Numbered from the stretch's first letter, positions 16,899 to 25,305 are shown. The stretch: 50,382 nucleotides of DNA from an uncultured Clostridia bacterium (GCA_949289625.1 CASEPH010000022.1:1-50382); one strand, 5' to 3'. The notes: generated from the sequence alone by a model not told the origin. A program made the numbers and translations.

Positions 16899-17816
16899 TT
16901 ATTGCTTGGTCAGCTTTTTGGCTGCAAAGGCGGACAGCGCGTTGAGGCCGATCACCAGCACCATCAGAACGACGGCGGTGGCATGGGCCTGATCCGTATA
17001 GAGGCCTTCGTTCATCAGCGCGTACATGTGAACCGACAGAGTCCGTGTGGACTGGAACAGCGGCGCAAACAGATGAAACGAGCCATCCTTGATAAATGCC
17101 AGATTTCCCGTACCGGAACCGGAGGTATAGATCAGCGCAGCGCTCTCGCCCACAATTCGGCCGATACTGAGGATCACACCGGCCAGTACGCCGGGCATAG
17201 CGGAAGGAAGAATGATTCGGAACACAGTCCGCAGCTTTCCGGCTCCCAGTCCAAAGCTGCCTTCCCGGTAGGCGTCCGGCACCGCCATCAGCGCCTCCTC
17301 CGTGGTACGCAGCATCAGCGGCAGGATCATGATGGCCAGGGTCATGGAACCTGCCAGAAGGGAAAATCCCCAGCCCAGGGCCACATTGAAGAACACAAAA
17401 CCGAAAATGCCATAGACGATGGAGGGGATACCCTGTAAGGTCTCCGCGGTGAGCCGCACCAGCTTCACCAGCTTATTGCCCCGTTTGGCATATTCCACCA
17501 TATAGATGGCACCACCCACACCGATGGGCACTGCCACCAGCAGACTCAGGGCTGTCATCACCAGGGTGTTGATTATGGCAGGCATCATGGACTGGTTCTT
17601 GGTGGTCCAGGTCCAGGCAAACAGTTCCTTATGGATATGGGGCAGACCTGTGGCCAAAATATAGATAATCAGAAACAGCACCACCGCTGCGGTCAAAATT
17701 GCCGCCAGATGTACCAGCAGGAACTGTACCAGCGCCATGGGATGCCGGAGATAGCTGCGCCACTTTTCCTCCAATGTTACCGTGTTGATCTTTTGGAGCT
17801 TCTTTTTCTTATCCAT
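16899..17816 (-). CDS. pstA: Phosphate ABC transporter permease PstA
   Basis: One of two membrane subunits of the high-affinity phosphate importer. 305 aa with six membrane segments; a polar N-terminal extension of about 25 residues precedes the first. The coupling-helix region toward the ATPase reads EALMAVPDAYREGSFGLGAGKLRT, as in PstA. The start ATG overlaps the pstC stop by one base (TGATG), so translation is coupled. Confidence 0.96.
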   Translation of the reverse strand: MDKKKKLQKINTVTLEEKWRSYLRHPMALVQFLLVHLAAILTAAVVLFLIIYILATGLPHIHKELFAWTWTTKNQSMMPAIINTLVMTALSLLVAVPIGVGGAIYMVEYAKRGNKLVKLVRLTAETLQGIPSIVYGIFGFVFFNVALGWGFSLLAGSMTLAIMILPLMLRTTEEALMAVPDAYREGSFGLGAGKLRTVFRIILPSAMPGVLAGVILSIGRIVGESAALIYTSGSGTGNLAFIKDGSFHLFAPLFQSTRTLSVHMYALMNEGLYTDQAHATAVVLMVLVIGLNALSAFAAKKLTKQ

Positions 17817-18661
17817 CAGGCATCCCTCCTTTTGAGCAGGGAGAAGCAGGTATTGATAATCAGGATAAACACAAACAGCACAACGCCTGTAGCGATCAGC
17901 GCTTCCCGATGCAATCCAGAGGCATACCCCATCTCCAGCACGATGTTGGCAGTCATGGTGCGAAGGCCCTTGAGCAGCCCAGAAGGCATAATGGGCTGGT
18001 TGCCGGCAATCATAATCACCGCCATGGTCTCTCCGATGGCTCTGCCTACGCCCAGGATGACGCCGGACATGACGCCGGATTTTGCCGCCGGCAGTATGGT
18101 CGCAAAGACGCTCCGCTCGTGGGTGGCCCCCAATGCCAATGCTCCCTCATAGTAGCTGTCGGGCACGGCGTTTAAGGAAGATTCCGCCACTGAGATAATG
18201 GTGGGCAAAATCATGATTCCCAGCAGGATGGAGGCCGTCAGCAGACTTTTTCCGCTGGTGCCAGTGAGCTCCTGGATCACCGGCACAATCACCATCAATC
18301 CAAAGAAACCGTATACGATGGAGGGAATACCGGCCATCAGTTCCACCGCAGGCTTGAGCACCCGGTAAATACCCTTGGGGCAAAACCGGGACAGATAGAT
18401 TGCACACAGCAAACCCACGGGCACACCGATCACAATGGCCCCGGCTGTCACATAGATGGAGCCCACAATCATGGGCAAAATTCCAAACATCTCTTTGCTG
18501 GGCTTCCACACCGTTCCGAAGAAGTTCCCCAGGCCGATCTCAAAGATGGTTGGGATTCCGTTTCCCAGCAAATACACACAGATCAGTGCCACCGCGGCGA
18601 TGGAGACGCAAGCCGTCAGCAAAAACACTACCTGCATGATTTTTTCTTTATATTTTTTCAT
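17816..18661 (-). CDS. pstC: Phosphate ABC transporter permease PstC
   Basis: Second membrane subunit of the phosphate importer. 281 aa, six membrane segments. Typical PstC blocks are VPVGLLCAIYLS, ELMAGIPSIVYGFFGL, the cytoplasmic loop with VPDSYYEGALALGATHERS, and GRAIGETMAVIMIAGN. It follows pstS after 108 bp that hold a strong hairpin, a spacing often seen when the binding protein is made in excess of the permeases. Confidence 0.96.
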   Translation of the reverse strand: MKKYKEKIMQVVFLLTACVSIAAVALICVYLLGNGIPTIFEIGLGNFFGTVWKPSKEMFGILPMIVGSIYVTAGAIVIGVPVGLLCAIYLSRFCPKGIYRVLKPAVELMAGIPSIVYGFFGLMVIVPVIQELTGTSGKSLLTASILLGIMILPTIISVAESSLNAVPDSYYEGALALGATHERSVFATILPAAKSGVMSGVILGVGRAIGETMAVIMIAGNQPIMPSGLLKGLRTMTANIVLEMGYASGLHREALIATGVVLFVFILIINTCFSLLKRRDA

Positions 18662-18711
18662 ACGCTATTCCTTCCCATTCGATCTGCCGCAAAGGCCCTT
18701 TTGTTACAGAT

Positions 18712-18738
18712 CCCGCCGCGAAAGGGTTTCGCGGCGGG
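18712..18738 (-). promoter_or_regulatory. pstS-pstC intergenic hairpin (partial terminator or mRNA stabiliser)
   Basis: Perfect 12-bp stem, CCCGCCGCGAAA / TTTCGCGGCGGG, with a 3-base loop and no T-run on the minus strand. Probably protects the pstS 3' end or reduces read-through into pstC. Confidence 0.65.
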
Positions 18739-18769
18739 GTGTAGCAGGACTCTTTTGTACGAATCGGAC

Positions 18770-19774
18770 TCAGCCCAGGTCGGCCCAGTTGGTGACCTCA
18801 CCCACGAAGATCTGACGGATCTGCTCGGAGGTCAAATCGGTCACACTGTTTTCCTGGTTGACAATCACAGCGATTCCGTCCAGTGCGATCTGGGTCTCGG
18901 TCAGGCCCTCAGCCAGCTCCTCCTCTTTCAGGGCACGGCTGCTCATGCCGATCTCACAGGAGCCATCAATGGTGGCAGTGATGCCAGCGCCGGAACCGGT
19001 CTGCTGAATGTCAATGGTGACGTCGGGGTTGATGGCCCGGTAGGCCTCCGCCAGCACCTCCATCAGAGGAGACACAGAGGTGGAACCGTTGAGGCTCAGG
19101 GTTCCGCTCATGCCGGAACCGGTGTAAGCTTCGGCACTCTCATCCATGGTGATGTAGCCTTCCTCGCTTACGATTTTCTGACCGTCCGCGCTGAGGATGA
19201 AGGAGATGAAGTCCTTACCCAGCTCGGTGAGATTCTCTTCCTTGTAGCAGAGCTCGAAGGGACGGGATACCGCATAGCTGCCAGCCTTGATGTTCTCCAC
19301 CGTGGGCTCTACGCCGTCCACCTTGATGGCTTTGACGGAATCGTTGAGGGAGCCCAGGGAAATGTATCCGATGGCGGAAGTGTTGCCCGCAATGGTCTGG
19401 GTCACAACGGAGGTGGAGTTGCTGATCTCAGCCATATCCGTGGTGTGATCTCCGTCGTCGTCTTCAATGCCCATCAGCTCAATAAAGGCGCTGCGGGTGC
19501 CGGAGCCCTCTTCCCGGGAAACTACCGTAATGTCAGTATCCAGGTTGGATCCGGTGCTCTCGGAAGTTGCGGTCTCCTCGGTGGAAGCCGTTTCCGTCTC
19601 AGCAGCAGCCGTTTCGGTTTCAGCAGCAGGGGTCTCGGTGGCAGCTTCTTCTGTTACCGCAGCGGGGCTTTCGGCAGCAGCTGTCTCACTGGCACTCTGG
19701 GTGGAATCTCCACAGCCAGCCATGGCGCCTACAAGCATGGCGGAAACCGCCAGCAAAGCAATCAATTTTTTCAT
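18770..19774 (-). CDS. pstS: Phosphate-binding lipoprotein PstS with circularly permuted halves
   Basis: Extracytoplasmic phosphate-binding lipoprotein that feeds PstCA. 334 aa. Signal peptide with lipobox ending at Cys21, then a Thr/Glu/Ala-rich linker to about residue 78. The order of the folded part is unusual. Canonical PstS starts with GSTS..PL, runs through IVN and IF.GE..NW..VG, and only then reaches the GSGTR phosphate loop and the C-terminal LGYI region. Here the GSGTR half comes first (ITVVSREEGSGTR 82-94, IGYISLGSL 135-143, FILSADGQ to EEGYI 192-208), followed by a short linker and then the normally N-terminal half (GSTSVSPL 230-237, GSGAG 260-264, IGMSSR 275-280, IFVGEVTNWADLG 322-334), which ends at the stop. 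All phosphate-contact loops are present, so it should bind phosphate. AAAGGAG precedes the ATG. Confidence 0.93.
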   Translation of the reverse strand: MKKLIALLAVSAMLVGAMAGCGDSTQSASETAAAESPAAVTEEAATETPAAETETAAAETETASTEETATSESTGSNLDTDITVVSREEGSGTRSAFIELMGIEDDDGDHTTDMAEISNSTSVVTQTIAGNTSAIGYISLGSLNDSVKAIKVDGVEPTVENIKAGSYAVSRPFELCYKEENLTELGKDFISFILSADGQKIVSEEGYITMDESAEAYTGSGMSGTLSLNGSTSVSPLMEVLAEAYRAINPDVTIDIQQTGSGAGITATIDGSCEIGMSSRALKEEELAEGLTETQIALDGIAVIVNQENSVTDLTSEQIRQIFVGEVTNWADLG

Positions 19775-19827
19775 TGTAATCGTTACTCCTTTTTTGATTT
19801 CATATTTGATGTCCTGTAACGGTTATC

Positions 19828-19882
19828 ATCATACTAGGGCAATGTAAACTTTGAAATCCTACTCCAGTAAAATATTTGTAAA
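19828..19882 (-). promoter_or_regulatory. pstS promoter with Pho-box-like direct repeats
   Basis: On the minus strand TTTACA (19877-19882) and TTTACT (19866-19871) are spaced by 5 bp, the 11-bp periodicity of PhoP/PhoB boxes; a further TTTACA lies at 19843-19848. They sit on and upstream of a weak -35 (TTTCAA, 19851-19856) ahead of TATGAT (19828-19833, 17-bp spacer), as in activated pho promoters. The regulator itself is not in the window. Confidence 0.6.
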
Positions 19883-19986
19883 AATGCCGCTATGCTGATT
19901 TTACCCAGCCATCCGGCAGAATATCCGAATCGTCAAAATTTCTCTCTATAATATAATTTCAATTATTATATTTGGTAATTATTATA

Positions 19987-20015
19987 TTGACTAACCGTGA
20001 TTTTCTGGGTATACT
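19987..20015 (+). promoter_or_regulatory. Sigma-A promoter of the hemolysin III gene
   Basis: TTGACT (19987-19992), 17-bp spacer, TATACT (20010-20015). Confidence 0.85.
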
Positions 20016-20063
20016 AAGTATGTGAAAGAAATTGTGAACCCGCATGAAAAGGAGGCGTCTTCC

Positions 20064-20738
20064 ATGAAGGAAAAATACAGTGAACAGGGAAGAAATCCTT
20101 ATGATGGCCTGCGGCCATATTCCGCCCTCACCCACGGCGTAGGCATTATCCTGGCAATTCTAGCGCTGGCCGTTCTGCTGCAGATCACCGTCACGCAGGG
20201 CGCTCTGGCGGTAACGGCCGTTTCCATCTATGCGGTGAGTATGCTCTGCCTGTACACCGCCAGCACGGTCTACCATTCTTTGAATATCGGCGTTCAGGGT
20301 CGTCTGTTCCTGCGGAAGCTGGACCATCTAATGATCTATTTTCTCATTGCCGGCACCTATACACCCATTTGCCTGCTTTCTCTGGAGGGCACAATGTCCG
20401 GCAGAGTGATGCTGATCGTAATCTGGACCATGGCCATTCTCGGCAGTGTATTCACCCTGTTTTGGATCAAAATGCCCCGGGTCCTGACCTCCGGCATCTA
20501 CCTGGTGATGGGCTGGACCGCCATCTTCGCCATTTACCCGCTCCATGTACACATGTCCACCATATCCTTTATTATGCTGCTGGCCGGCGGCGTTATGTAC
20601 TCCATCGGCGGCATTCTGTATGCACTGAAATGGCCCGGACGGCACAACCGCTACTTTGGCTGCCATGAAATTTTCCATGTATTTATTGTCTTGGGCAGTA
20701 TTTGCCACTTTATTATGATTTATCAAACCGTCTGCTAA
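20064..20738 (+). CDS. Hemolysin III / PAQR-family membrane protein
   Basis: 224-aa protein with seven membrane segments, of the YqfA/TrhA (PAQR) family. The family is named from a Bacillus cereus hemolysin but in most bacteria is linked to membrane-lipid homeostasis. The conserved metal-site pattern is visible: HGVG near the first helix, STVYHS at the end of helix two with the following KLDH, and HEIFHVFIVLGSICH in the last helix. The ATG at 20064 has GGAGG 8 bp upstream; the GTG 14 codons earlier has none. Single-gene unit between a promoter and a 14-bp-stem hairpin. Confidence 0.92.
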   Translation: MKEKYSEQGRNPYDGLRPYSALTHGVGIILAILALAVLLQITVTQGALAVTAVSIYAVSMLCLYTASTVYHSLNIGVQGRLFLRKLDHLMIYFLIAGTYTPICLLSLEGTMSGRVMLIVIWTMAILGSVFTLFWIKMPRVLTSGIYLVMGWTAIFAIYPLHVHMSTISFIMLLAGGVMYSIGGILYALKWPGRHNRYFGCHEIFHVFIVLGSICHFIMIYQTVC

Positions 20739-20750
20739 ATCAAAACGAGT

Positions 20751-20786
20751 TTGGGCGGATTACCGTTTCATTGGTAATCCGCCCAA
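20751..20786 (+). terminator. Terminator-like hairpin after the hemolysin III gene
   Basis: Perfect 14-bp stem TTGGGCGGATTACC / GGTAATCCGCCCAA, 8-base loop, then TTGTTATCTT. The T-run is interrupted but the stem is strong. Confidence 0.7.
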
Positions 20787-20884
20787 TTGTTATCTTATGT
20801 TGGGAAACGGTACGCGATGGTTCCGAATTGCAAAGGTTCCATAGGACAACCACGGTCTTTGCAGAATACATCACCGGAATACCA

Positions 20885-23269
20885 TCAGGCGCATGGAATG
20901 ATTTTTAAAAGCATCACTTCGTTGGGCTGCAGCGTAATGGAGAACCGCAGGCCATGATCGGCCGTCATGCGGTAGGTGTGCTGATAGGGCAGGGACTGCC
21001 CGGCCAGATATCCAATCTCATGTTCGCCAAATTGCCGAATGGTGCCCATTTGTTTGAGCACTACGCCAATGCATCCATGATAATTTCCGATTAAATGCTG
21101 ATCCACCCAATAGTCCTTATGGGCCACACCAGAAAGCAGAATGGTCTGTTCCAAAGCCTCGTCACTTTCATACAGCCGTTGATCGGTAAAATCAAGGGTC
21201 CGCCCATCGTGGTAGTGCTTGCAAAAATAGGGGGAGTAGTTTTTGCTGTTGTGGAGCAAAATGGAGAATCCTCCGCAGCGGTCTGTGGTGACGATATAAT
21301 TTAGTCCCTGAAACAGCCGGTAAGGCATCAGTCCCGTCAAAAAGATCTGGGCATACCAATTGATGTTTTTCAAGTCAAAACGACCGATGAGACCGCATCC
21401 ATTGCCGACGATCTGATTCTCTTCCAAATATTCCGATTCATTGTTCAGGGCTTTCCAGCAGCCGATTCCCTGGACCAGATCATTGAGCTCCAAATTACAT
21501 TTAATGAGATGGGCTGCGCAGTGTCCGCCGATCTGGGCAGCGGCAGCCTGATACTTGGTGACCCCCAGGGCAGAGACATACAGCGGCGTACCGGCATATC
21601 CGTACTGGGCCATGCTGGCCAGGATTTCCTCAGCCTTTTGGACCGCCAGGGCTGCATCCGCGCTATACATATCGCCGATGGAGTAAAATTCCCGCATTTC
21701 CCCATACAGTCCTCGGAACTTTTCGATCTTCCAGGCATGATCGGCCCATATCTCCATGCTGATAAAATCGGGCTTTATGCCTCGGGAGGAAAGGCCTTCA
21801 AACCAGGTTTTCCACCGGGGCCTGTGGACGGAATCTACCGGAAGGGCCGGACCGCCCACCTGCGCATCGGGAGCGAGCTGATGGATCAGGGTCAGAGACT
21901 GTTCAAACAATGCCAGAAATTCTTCCTGAGGCTGCTCCTCATACATGGTTTCCGGGACGAAAAATTCAAATCGCCAGGTGGATACCCAGTCCGCACCCCA
22001 GCGCTGTATGGAAAAATCCAAAAGTTCCTTCAGGAAATCCTGCCAATGGGCGATGCTGGTGAAATAAGAATGTTTGTCCACCACCAGTGTGTCCATCATC
22101 ACTTCATAATTGTTTCCCATTACCAGCATGGGCGACAGCCCCAGGCCCCTAACAAAGTCGATAAGAAGTCCGAAATTGGAAAACAGATGCTTTTTTGTAG
22201 ACGGATGAAAGGGGATCATTGTGGCGGTCGTCACATTTCCCAGTCGGATATATTGAAAATGCATTTCCTCTTGAATGTGCGTCAGCGGATCCTGGACGGT
22301 ACGCTGCAGACAATCCAGACTGTTGTCCACATTCAGAATATTCCAGTTCTGTCCAAAGGACGTCCCCCGCCCTGCTTCGATCACATCCGAAAACCGGATC
22401 GCCGCCTCATTTTTCTGATAGACCAGCCGATAAGGCCGCAGCAGCTGGTTGACATCCCGGAGAACCACGCCTGTTGGCTTTCTGTTTGTTTCCTCCTCGG
22501 CATTTTCCCGTTTTTTGCGGAACTCCTTTGGCGTGATGCCATGGGCCGTCTGAAAAGCCAAATTGAAAGACCGCAGATTGGGAAAACCGCTGCTCTCAGA
22601 AATCGTAGTAACGTTTTGATTGGTGGTCAAAAGTAGGCGCAGGGCTTCCTCCAGCCGCAGTTTCAGCAAATATTCGGAAAAGGTAACGCCCAGTTCTCGA
22701 TGAAATACCGTGGAAATATATTGTCGGGATACGGAAAAGGCTTCTGCAAGATCTCCCAGGGAAATAGGTTCCCGAAAGTGCGCCTCCAGGTATTCGATCA
22801 TCTCCGCAGCCCGCTGATTTGCGGAGGCCGGCGCAGACTGGACGGTCACATGGTTGGTGATGATGGGCTCCAACGCCTGCAGCAGTTCATAGGCGGTGCA
22901 TAGTCTTTGTAGCGCACTGGTGGGATTGTTGTAGCTCTGGTCAAAGAGCTCGATCAGCTTTTCCCGGGCGGTATCTGCGCTGTCCTGGAGCAGCACGATG
23001 GAGGCCCGCTGTGGGATCCCCACCAGAGGCTCCAGAAATGAGGCCGGTAGAATTCCATAGATGACACGGCTACCCGGTTCCAGCCACAGCTTCCGTTCCG
23101 AAAACGGGGAGAGAAACAGCAGCGTCCCTGCGTGAATTTCTTCGGAGTCCCTTCCATGGAGGGCAATACCGTCCGTTAACGCCAGCACCAGAAGATACTC
23201 CGGAGAGGAAAGGATCTGTTTGGATTTACAGCATGTGGCAGAAACTTGAATTGGAATAGAAGTGTCCAC
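20885..23269 (-). CDS. AraC-family regulator fused to a GH39-like domain lacking catalytic glutamates
   Basis: 794-aa likely transcriptional regulator. Residues 20-90 resemble an AraC-type cupin sensor; the two helix-turn-helix motifs of the AraC domain span about 155-255 (LAEAFSVSRQYISTVFHRELG and SSGFPNLRSFNLAFQTAHGITPKEFR regions). Residues 270-700 look like a glycoside hydrolase family 39 barrel, then a beta-rich tail. In active GH39 enzymes the acid/base Glu sits in FEIWNEP and the nucleophile in ITEWN. Here the aligned segments read FEFFVPE (434-440) and YVSALG (564-569), so neither Glu is in place. It probably senses a sugar or glycoside without cutting it. GTG start with GGGGG 7-8 bp upstream. 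Divergent from the CoA-transferase gene. Confidence 0.8.
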   Translation of the reverse strand: MDTSIPIQVSATCCKSKQILSSPEYLLVLALTDGIALHGRDSEEIHAGTLLFLSPFSERKLWLEPGSRVIYGILPASFLEPLVGIPQRASIVLLQDSADTAREKLIELFDQSYNNPTSALQRLCTAYELLQALEPIITNHVTVQSAPASANQRAAEMIEYLEAHFREPISLGDLAEAFSVSRQYISTVFHRELGVTFSEYLLKLRLEEALRLLLTTNQNVTTISESSGFPNLRSFNLAFQTAHGITPKEFRKKRENAEEETNRKPTGVVLRDVNQLLRPYRLVYQKNEAAIRFSDVIEAGRGTSFGQNWNILNVDNSLDCLQRTVQDPLTHIQEEMHFQYIRLGNVTTATMIPFHPSTKKHLFSNFGLLIDFVRGLGLSPMLVMGNNYEVMMDTLVVDKHSYFTSIAHWQDFLKELLDFSIQRWGADWVSTWRFEFFVPETMYEEQPQEEFLALFEQSLTLIHQLAPDAQVGGPALPVDSVHRPRWKTWFEGLSSRGIKPDFISMEIWADHAWKIEKFRGLYGEMREFYSIGDMYSADAALAVQKAEEILASMAQYGYAGTPLYVSALGVTKYQAAAAQIGGHCAAHLIKCNLELNDLVQGIGCWKALNNESEYLEENQIVGNGCGLIGRFDLKNINWYAQIFLTGLMPYRLFQGLNYIVTTDRCGGFSILLHNSKNYSPYFCKHYHDGRTLDFTDQRLYESDEALEQTILLSGVAHKDYWVDQHLIGNYHGCIGVVLKQMGTIRQFGEHEIGYLAGQSLPYQHTYRMTADHGLRFSITLQPNEVMLLKIIPCA

Positions 23270-23289
23270 AAAACCGCCCCCTTCGTGCC

Positions 23290-23319
23290 ATTATATAATG
23301 TTTTTTGTCGTTTCGTCAA
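23290..23319 (-). promoter_or_regulatory. Promoter of the AraC/GH39 regulator
   Basis: TTGACG (23314-23319), 18-bp spacer, perfect TATAAT (23290-23295) on the minus strand. TCAACAAAAC across the -35 is an imperfect inverted copy of GTTTTTGTTGA at 23354-23364. Confidence 0.78.
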
Positions 23320-23339
23320 CAAAACATTTTCCTGCCACA

Positions 23340-23367
23340 TGAACAATTTACAGGTTTTTGTTGAAGA
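23340..23367. promoter_or_regulatory. Operator-like element copy A, upstream of the AraC/GH39 gene
   Basis: A 25-bp segment (23341-23365) matches copy B at 23686-23710 in 22 of 25 positions. It contains TGAACA (23340-23345) and TGAAGA (23362-23367), half-sites in the same orientation 22 bp apart, as AraC dimers often use. It lies just upstream of the regulator's -35 box. Confidence 0.55.
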
Positions 23368-23394
23368 AACCACCATCTTCCTCAGAATAATTTT

Positions 23395-23600
23395 GCTTTC
23401 ATGCACTTGCATGAAAGCGGTACAAAAACACAATTCCATCGGAAGACCGCGCGCAATGGTTCGCCACAGCAAAAATCCGTCAAAAATCAAAGACTACGCC
23501 CCACTCTGCAATCAAATTTGTACGGTTCCAATCATAATGCGACGAACCATGGGAAATCCCTCAAGCTTTGGCTTGAGGGATTTCCCATAATACAGTTTTT
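23395..23600 (+). other. Gene-free intergenic stretch with two strong hairpins (possible small RNA)
   Basis: No credible gene lies between the AraC/GH39 gene and the CoA-transferase gene (23270-23794, 525 bp). Within it are a perfect 10-bp hairpin (GCTTTCATGC / GCATGAAAGC, 23395-23418) and a perfect 18-bp hairpin (arms 23549-23566 and 23571-23588, loop TTTG). The second is followed by a TTTTTT run at 23595-23600, terminator-like on plus although no plus gene precedes it. A small RNA ending here is one explanation; a decayed inverted-repeat element is another. Confidence 0.4.
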
Positions 23601-23684
23601 TCGTTGCTCCTATCTTTATGGCTAGGCCAGCGTGGAAGCAATATATCAAACATGTTTTAAAGGAAAAATAAGGAATGCTTGAGG

Positions 23685-23712
23685 TGAACATTTTGCAGGT
23701 TTTCGTTGAACA
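23685..23712. promoter_or_regulatory. Operator-like element copy B, upstream of the CoA-transferase gene
   Basis: Second copy of the 25-bp element, same orientation as copy A, ending 83 bp before the CoA-transferase start. Two TGAACA half-sites (23685-23690 and 23707-23712) are 22 bp apart. A candidate -10 box TATGAT follows at 23732-23737 without a good -35, as expected for an activator-dependent promoter. Confidence 0.55.
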
Positions 23713-23794
23713 GAAAACTGGTTATATCTCGTATGATTTGCTATGCTCTTTTCGGTAAAAAATATAAAAGATTTCATATAGGAGACTGATTGCA

Positions 23795-25102
23795 ATGAAC
23801 GATGATCAGAAGATGTACCAGGACAAGCTTCGCACGATCCCCGAAGCACTGGCAACCATCCAAAGCGGCGATTGTATTTTCACCACCAACAACTACTCTG
23901 AACCTGCGGGCTTTCTCTCGGAGCTGCACACCATCGCGGACCATGTGGAGAACGTAAAGGTTTGGAAGGGCCGTTCCGGTGAATACCCATTTATGACGGA
24001 TCCCAACATGAAGGGCCGCATTGAGATGTATACCTACTTCATGGGGCCCCTGTTTTATAAAAAATCCCAGCCCCTGGGGCTGGTGGAGTATGTCCCTACA
24101 GACCTGGCGAACTACTATTCCGTTGCTGTGGCTGGACATCCGGCCAACGTCTATGTCACCGGTGTGACAGACATGGACGAAAACGGATTCTTCTATCTGC
24201 CCATGAATCATGTGGGCGACGGCATCACCATGCAGCACGCGCTGGATACCGGCGGAAGAATTATTGTGGAGGTAAACCACAACTTCCACCGGATGAACGG
24301 CTCCCTGCGGATCCCTGTGGACAAGGTAGACACCATCATCATCCACGACGCACCGGAAACGATCACGCCGACAATCCCTTCCACAGACGTGGAACGGGCC
24401 ATTGGTGAGGCCGTGGCGGACCTGATCGACAACGGTGATACCATCCAGCTGGGCATCGGCGGCATCCCCAACGCCGTAGGCGGGTTTCTGAAGGACAAGC
24501 GGGATCTGGGCATTCACACAGAAATGTTCACCACAGCCTTTATGGATCTCATCCAGTGCGGAGCCATCAACGGCGAACGGAAGCCTGTGGACAAGGGCAT
24601 TCACCCCTGTGCCTTTGTGGAAGGAGAAAAGGAGCTCTATCGCTTTGTGTCCGAAAATAAAAATATTGTGCTACGGGCTGCACCGGATATTGTAGATCCG
24701 TTTATTGTGGCGCAGCAGGATCATATCGCTTCGATCAACACCTGCGTAGAAGTGGACCTCACCGGGCAGGTCTGCTCGGAATCGGTAGGATATAAGCAGA
24801 TCGCCGGATCCGGCGGTGCATTCTGCTTTGCCTATGGAACCTTCCGGGCAGCCCACGGCAAAAACATTCTGGCTTTCCAGGCCAAGAACAAAGGAGGACA
24901 GTACAAGATCAAAGCCATGCTGACCCCCGGCGCGGTGGTGACCATCCCCAGAAACTATGTGGACTACTTCGTCACGGACTACGGCGTTGCCAAGCTCAAG
25001 GGGCTTTCTGTCACAGAACGGGCCAAGGCCCTGATTGCCATTGCCCACCCGGAGCAGCGGGAGGAATTGACTGCTGAGGCCAAAAAGATGGGCCTAATCT
25101 AA
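23795..25102 (+). CDS. 4-hydroxybutyrate/butyrate-type CoA-transferase (acetyl-CoA hydrolase/transferase family)
   Basis: Moves CoA between acetyl-CoA and an organic acid, probably a short-chain acid such as butyrate or 4-hydroxybutyrate. 435 aa, the family size. The second half has the glycine-rich LGIGGIPNAV (219-228), then GIHTEMF with Glu243 the probable catalytic residue that forms the glutamyl-CoA thioester, and GQVCSESVG followed by AGSGGAF as in AbfT/Cat2 proteins. The N-terminal half has the matching alpha/beta fold. AGGAG lies 10 bp upstream of the ATG. It is divergent from the AraC/GH39 regulator and shares its repeated operator-like element, so that regulator may control it. Exact acid substrate is not readable. 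Confidence 0.9.
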   Translation: MNDDQKMYQDKLRTIPEALATIQSGDCIFTTNNYSEPAGFLSELHTIADHVENVKVWKGRSGEYPFMTDPNMKGRIEMYTYFMGPLFYKKSQPLGLVEYVPTDLANYYSVAVAGHPANVYVTGVTDMDENGFFYLPMNHVGDGITMQHALDTGGRIIVEVNHNFHRMNGSLRIPVDKVDTIIIHDAPETITPTIPSTDVERAIGEAVADLIDNGDTIQLGIGGIPNAVGGFLKDKRDLGIHTEMFTTAFMDLIQCGAINGERKPVDKGIHPCAFVEGEKELYRFVSENKNIVLRAAPDIVDPFIVAQQDHIASINTCVEVDLTGQVCSESVGYKQIAGSGGAFCFAYGTFRAAHGKNILAFQAKNKGGQYKIKAMLTPGAVVTIPRNYVDYFVTDYGVAKLKGLSVTERAKALIAIAHPEQREELTAEAKKMGLI

Positions 25103-25130
25103 CTGACGAGGATGTGACCTTCACCACGTC

Positions 25131-25175
25131 CAAACAAAAAGGGCTCCCTCAAAGCCACGTGCTTTGAAGGAGCCC
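25131..25175 (-). terminator. Terminator between the CoA-transferase and flavodiiron genes
   Basis: 15-bp imperfect stem (GGGCTCCCTCAAAGC / GCTTTGAAGGAGCCC, 25141-25175, one mismatch) followed on the minus strand by TTTTTGTTTG. Best fits the flavodiiron gene; may also act on the converging CoA-transferase transcript. Nothing else is seen in 25176-25305. Confidence 0.8.
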
Positions 25176-25305
25176 TTCGAGGCATTCTTCTGATACTGTC
25201 GCTGCTGGCCGCAAGTTCAAAGGCAGCCCAAATCTTCCAGCCAACTTCAAGTTCCACCGCCATGGAGCATAGCCAGGGTATACTCCGGCAGCACGGACCG
25301 GGTGA

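Noticed and set aside
18770..19774. Two broken pstS fragments or a frameshift in place of one permuted gene
   Set aside because: One continuous frame runs from signal peptide to stop, with each half complete and cut at a domain-compatible point; no stop or frameshift is present.
23549..23588. Terminal inverted repeat of an insertion sequence
   Set aside because: The repeat is a single self-contained hairpin with a 4-base loop; no transposase or matching distant end was seen in the window.
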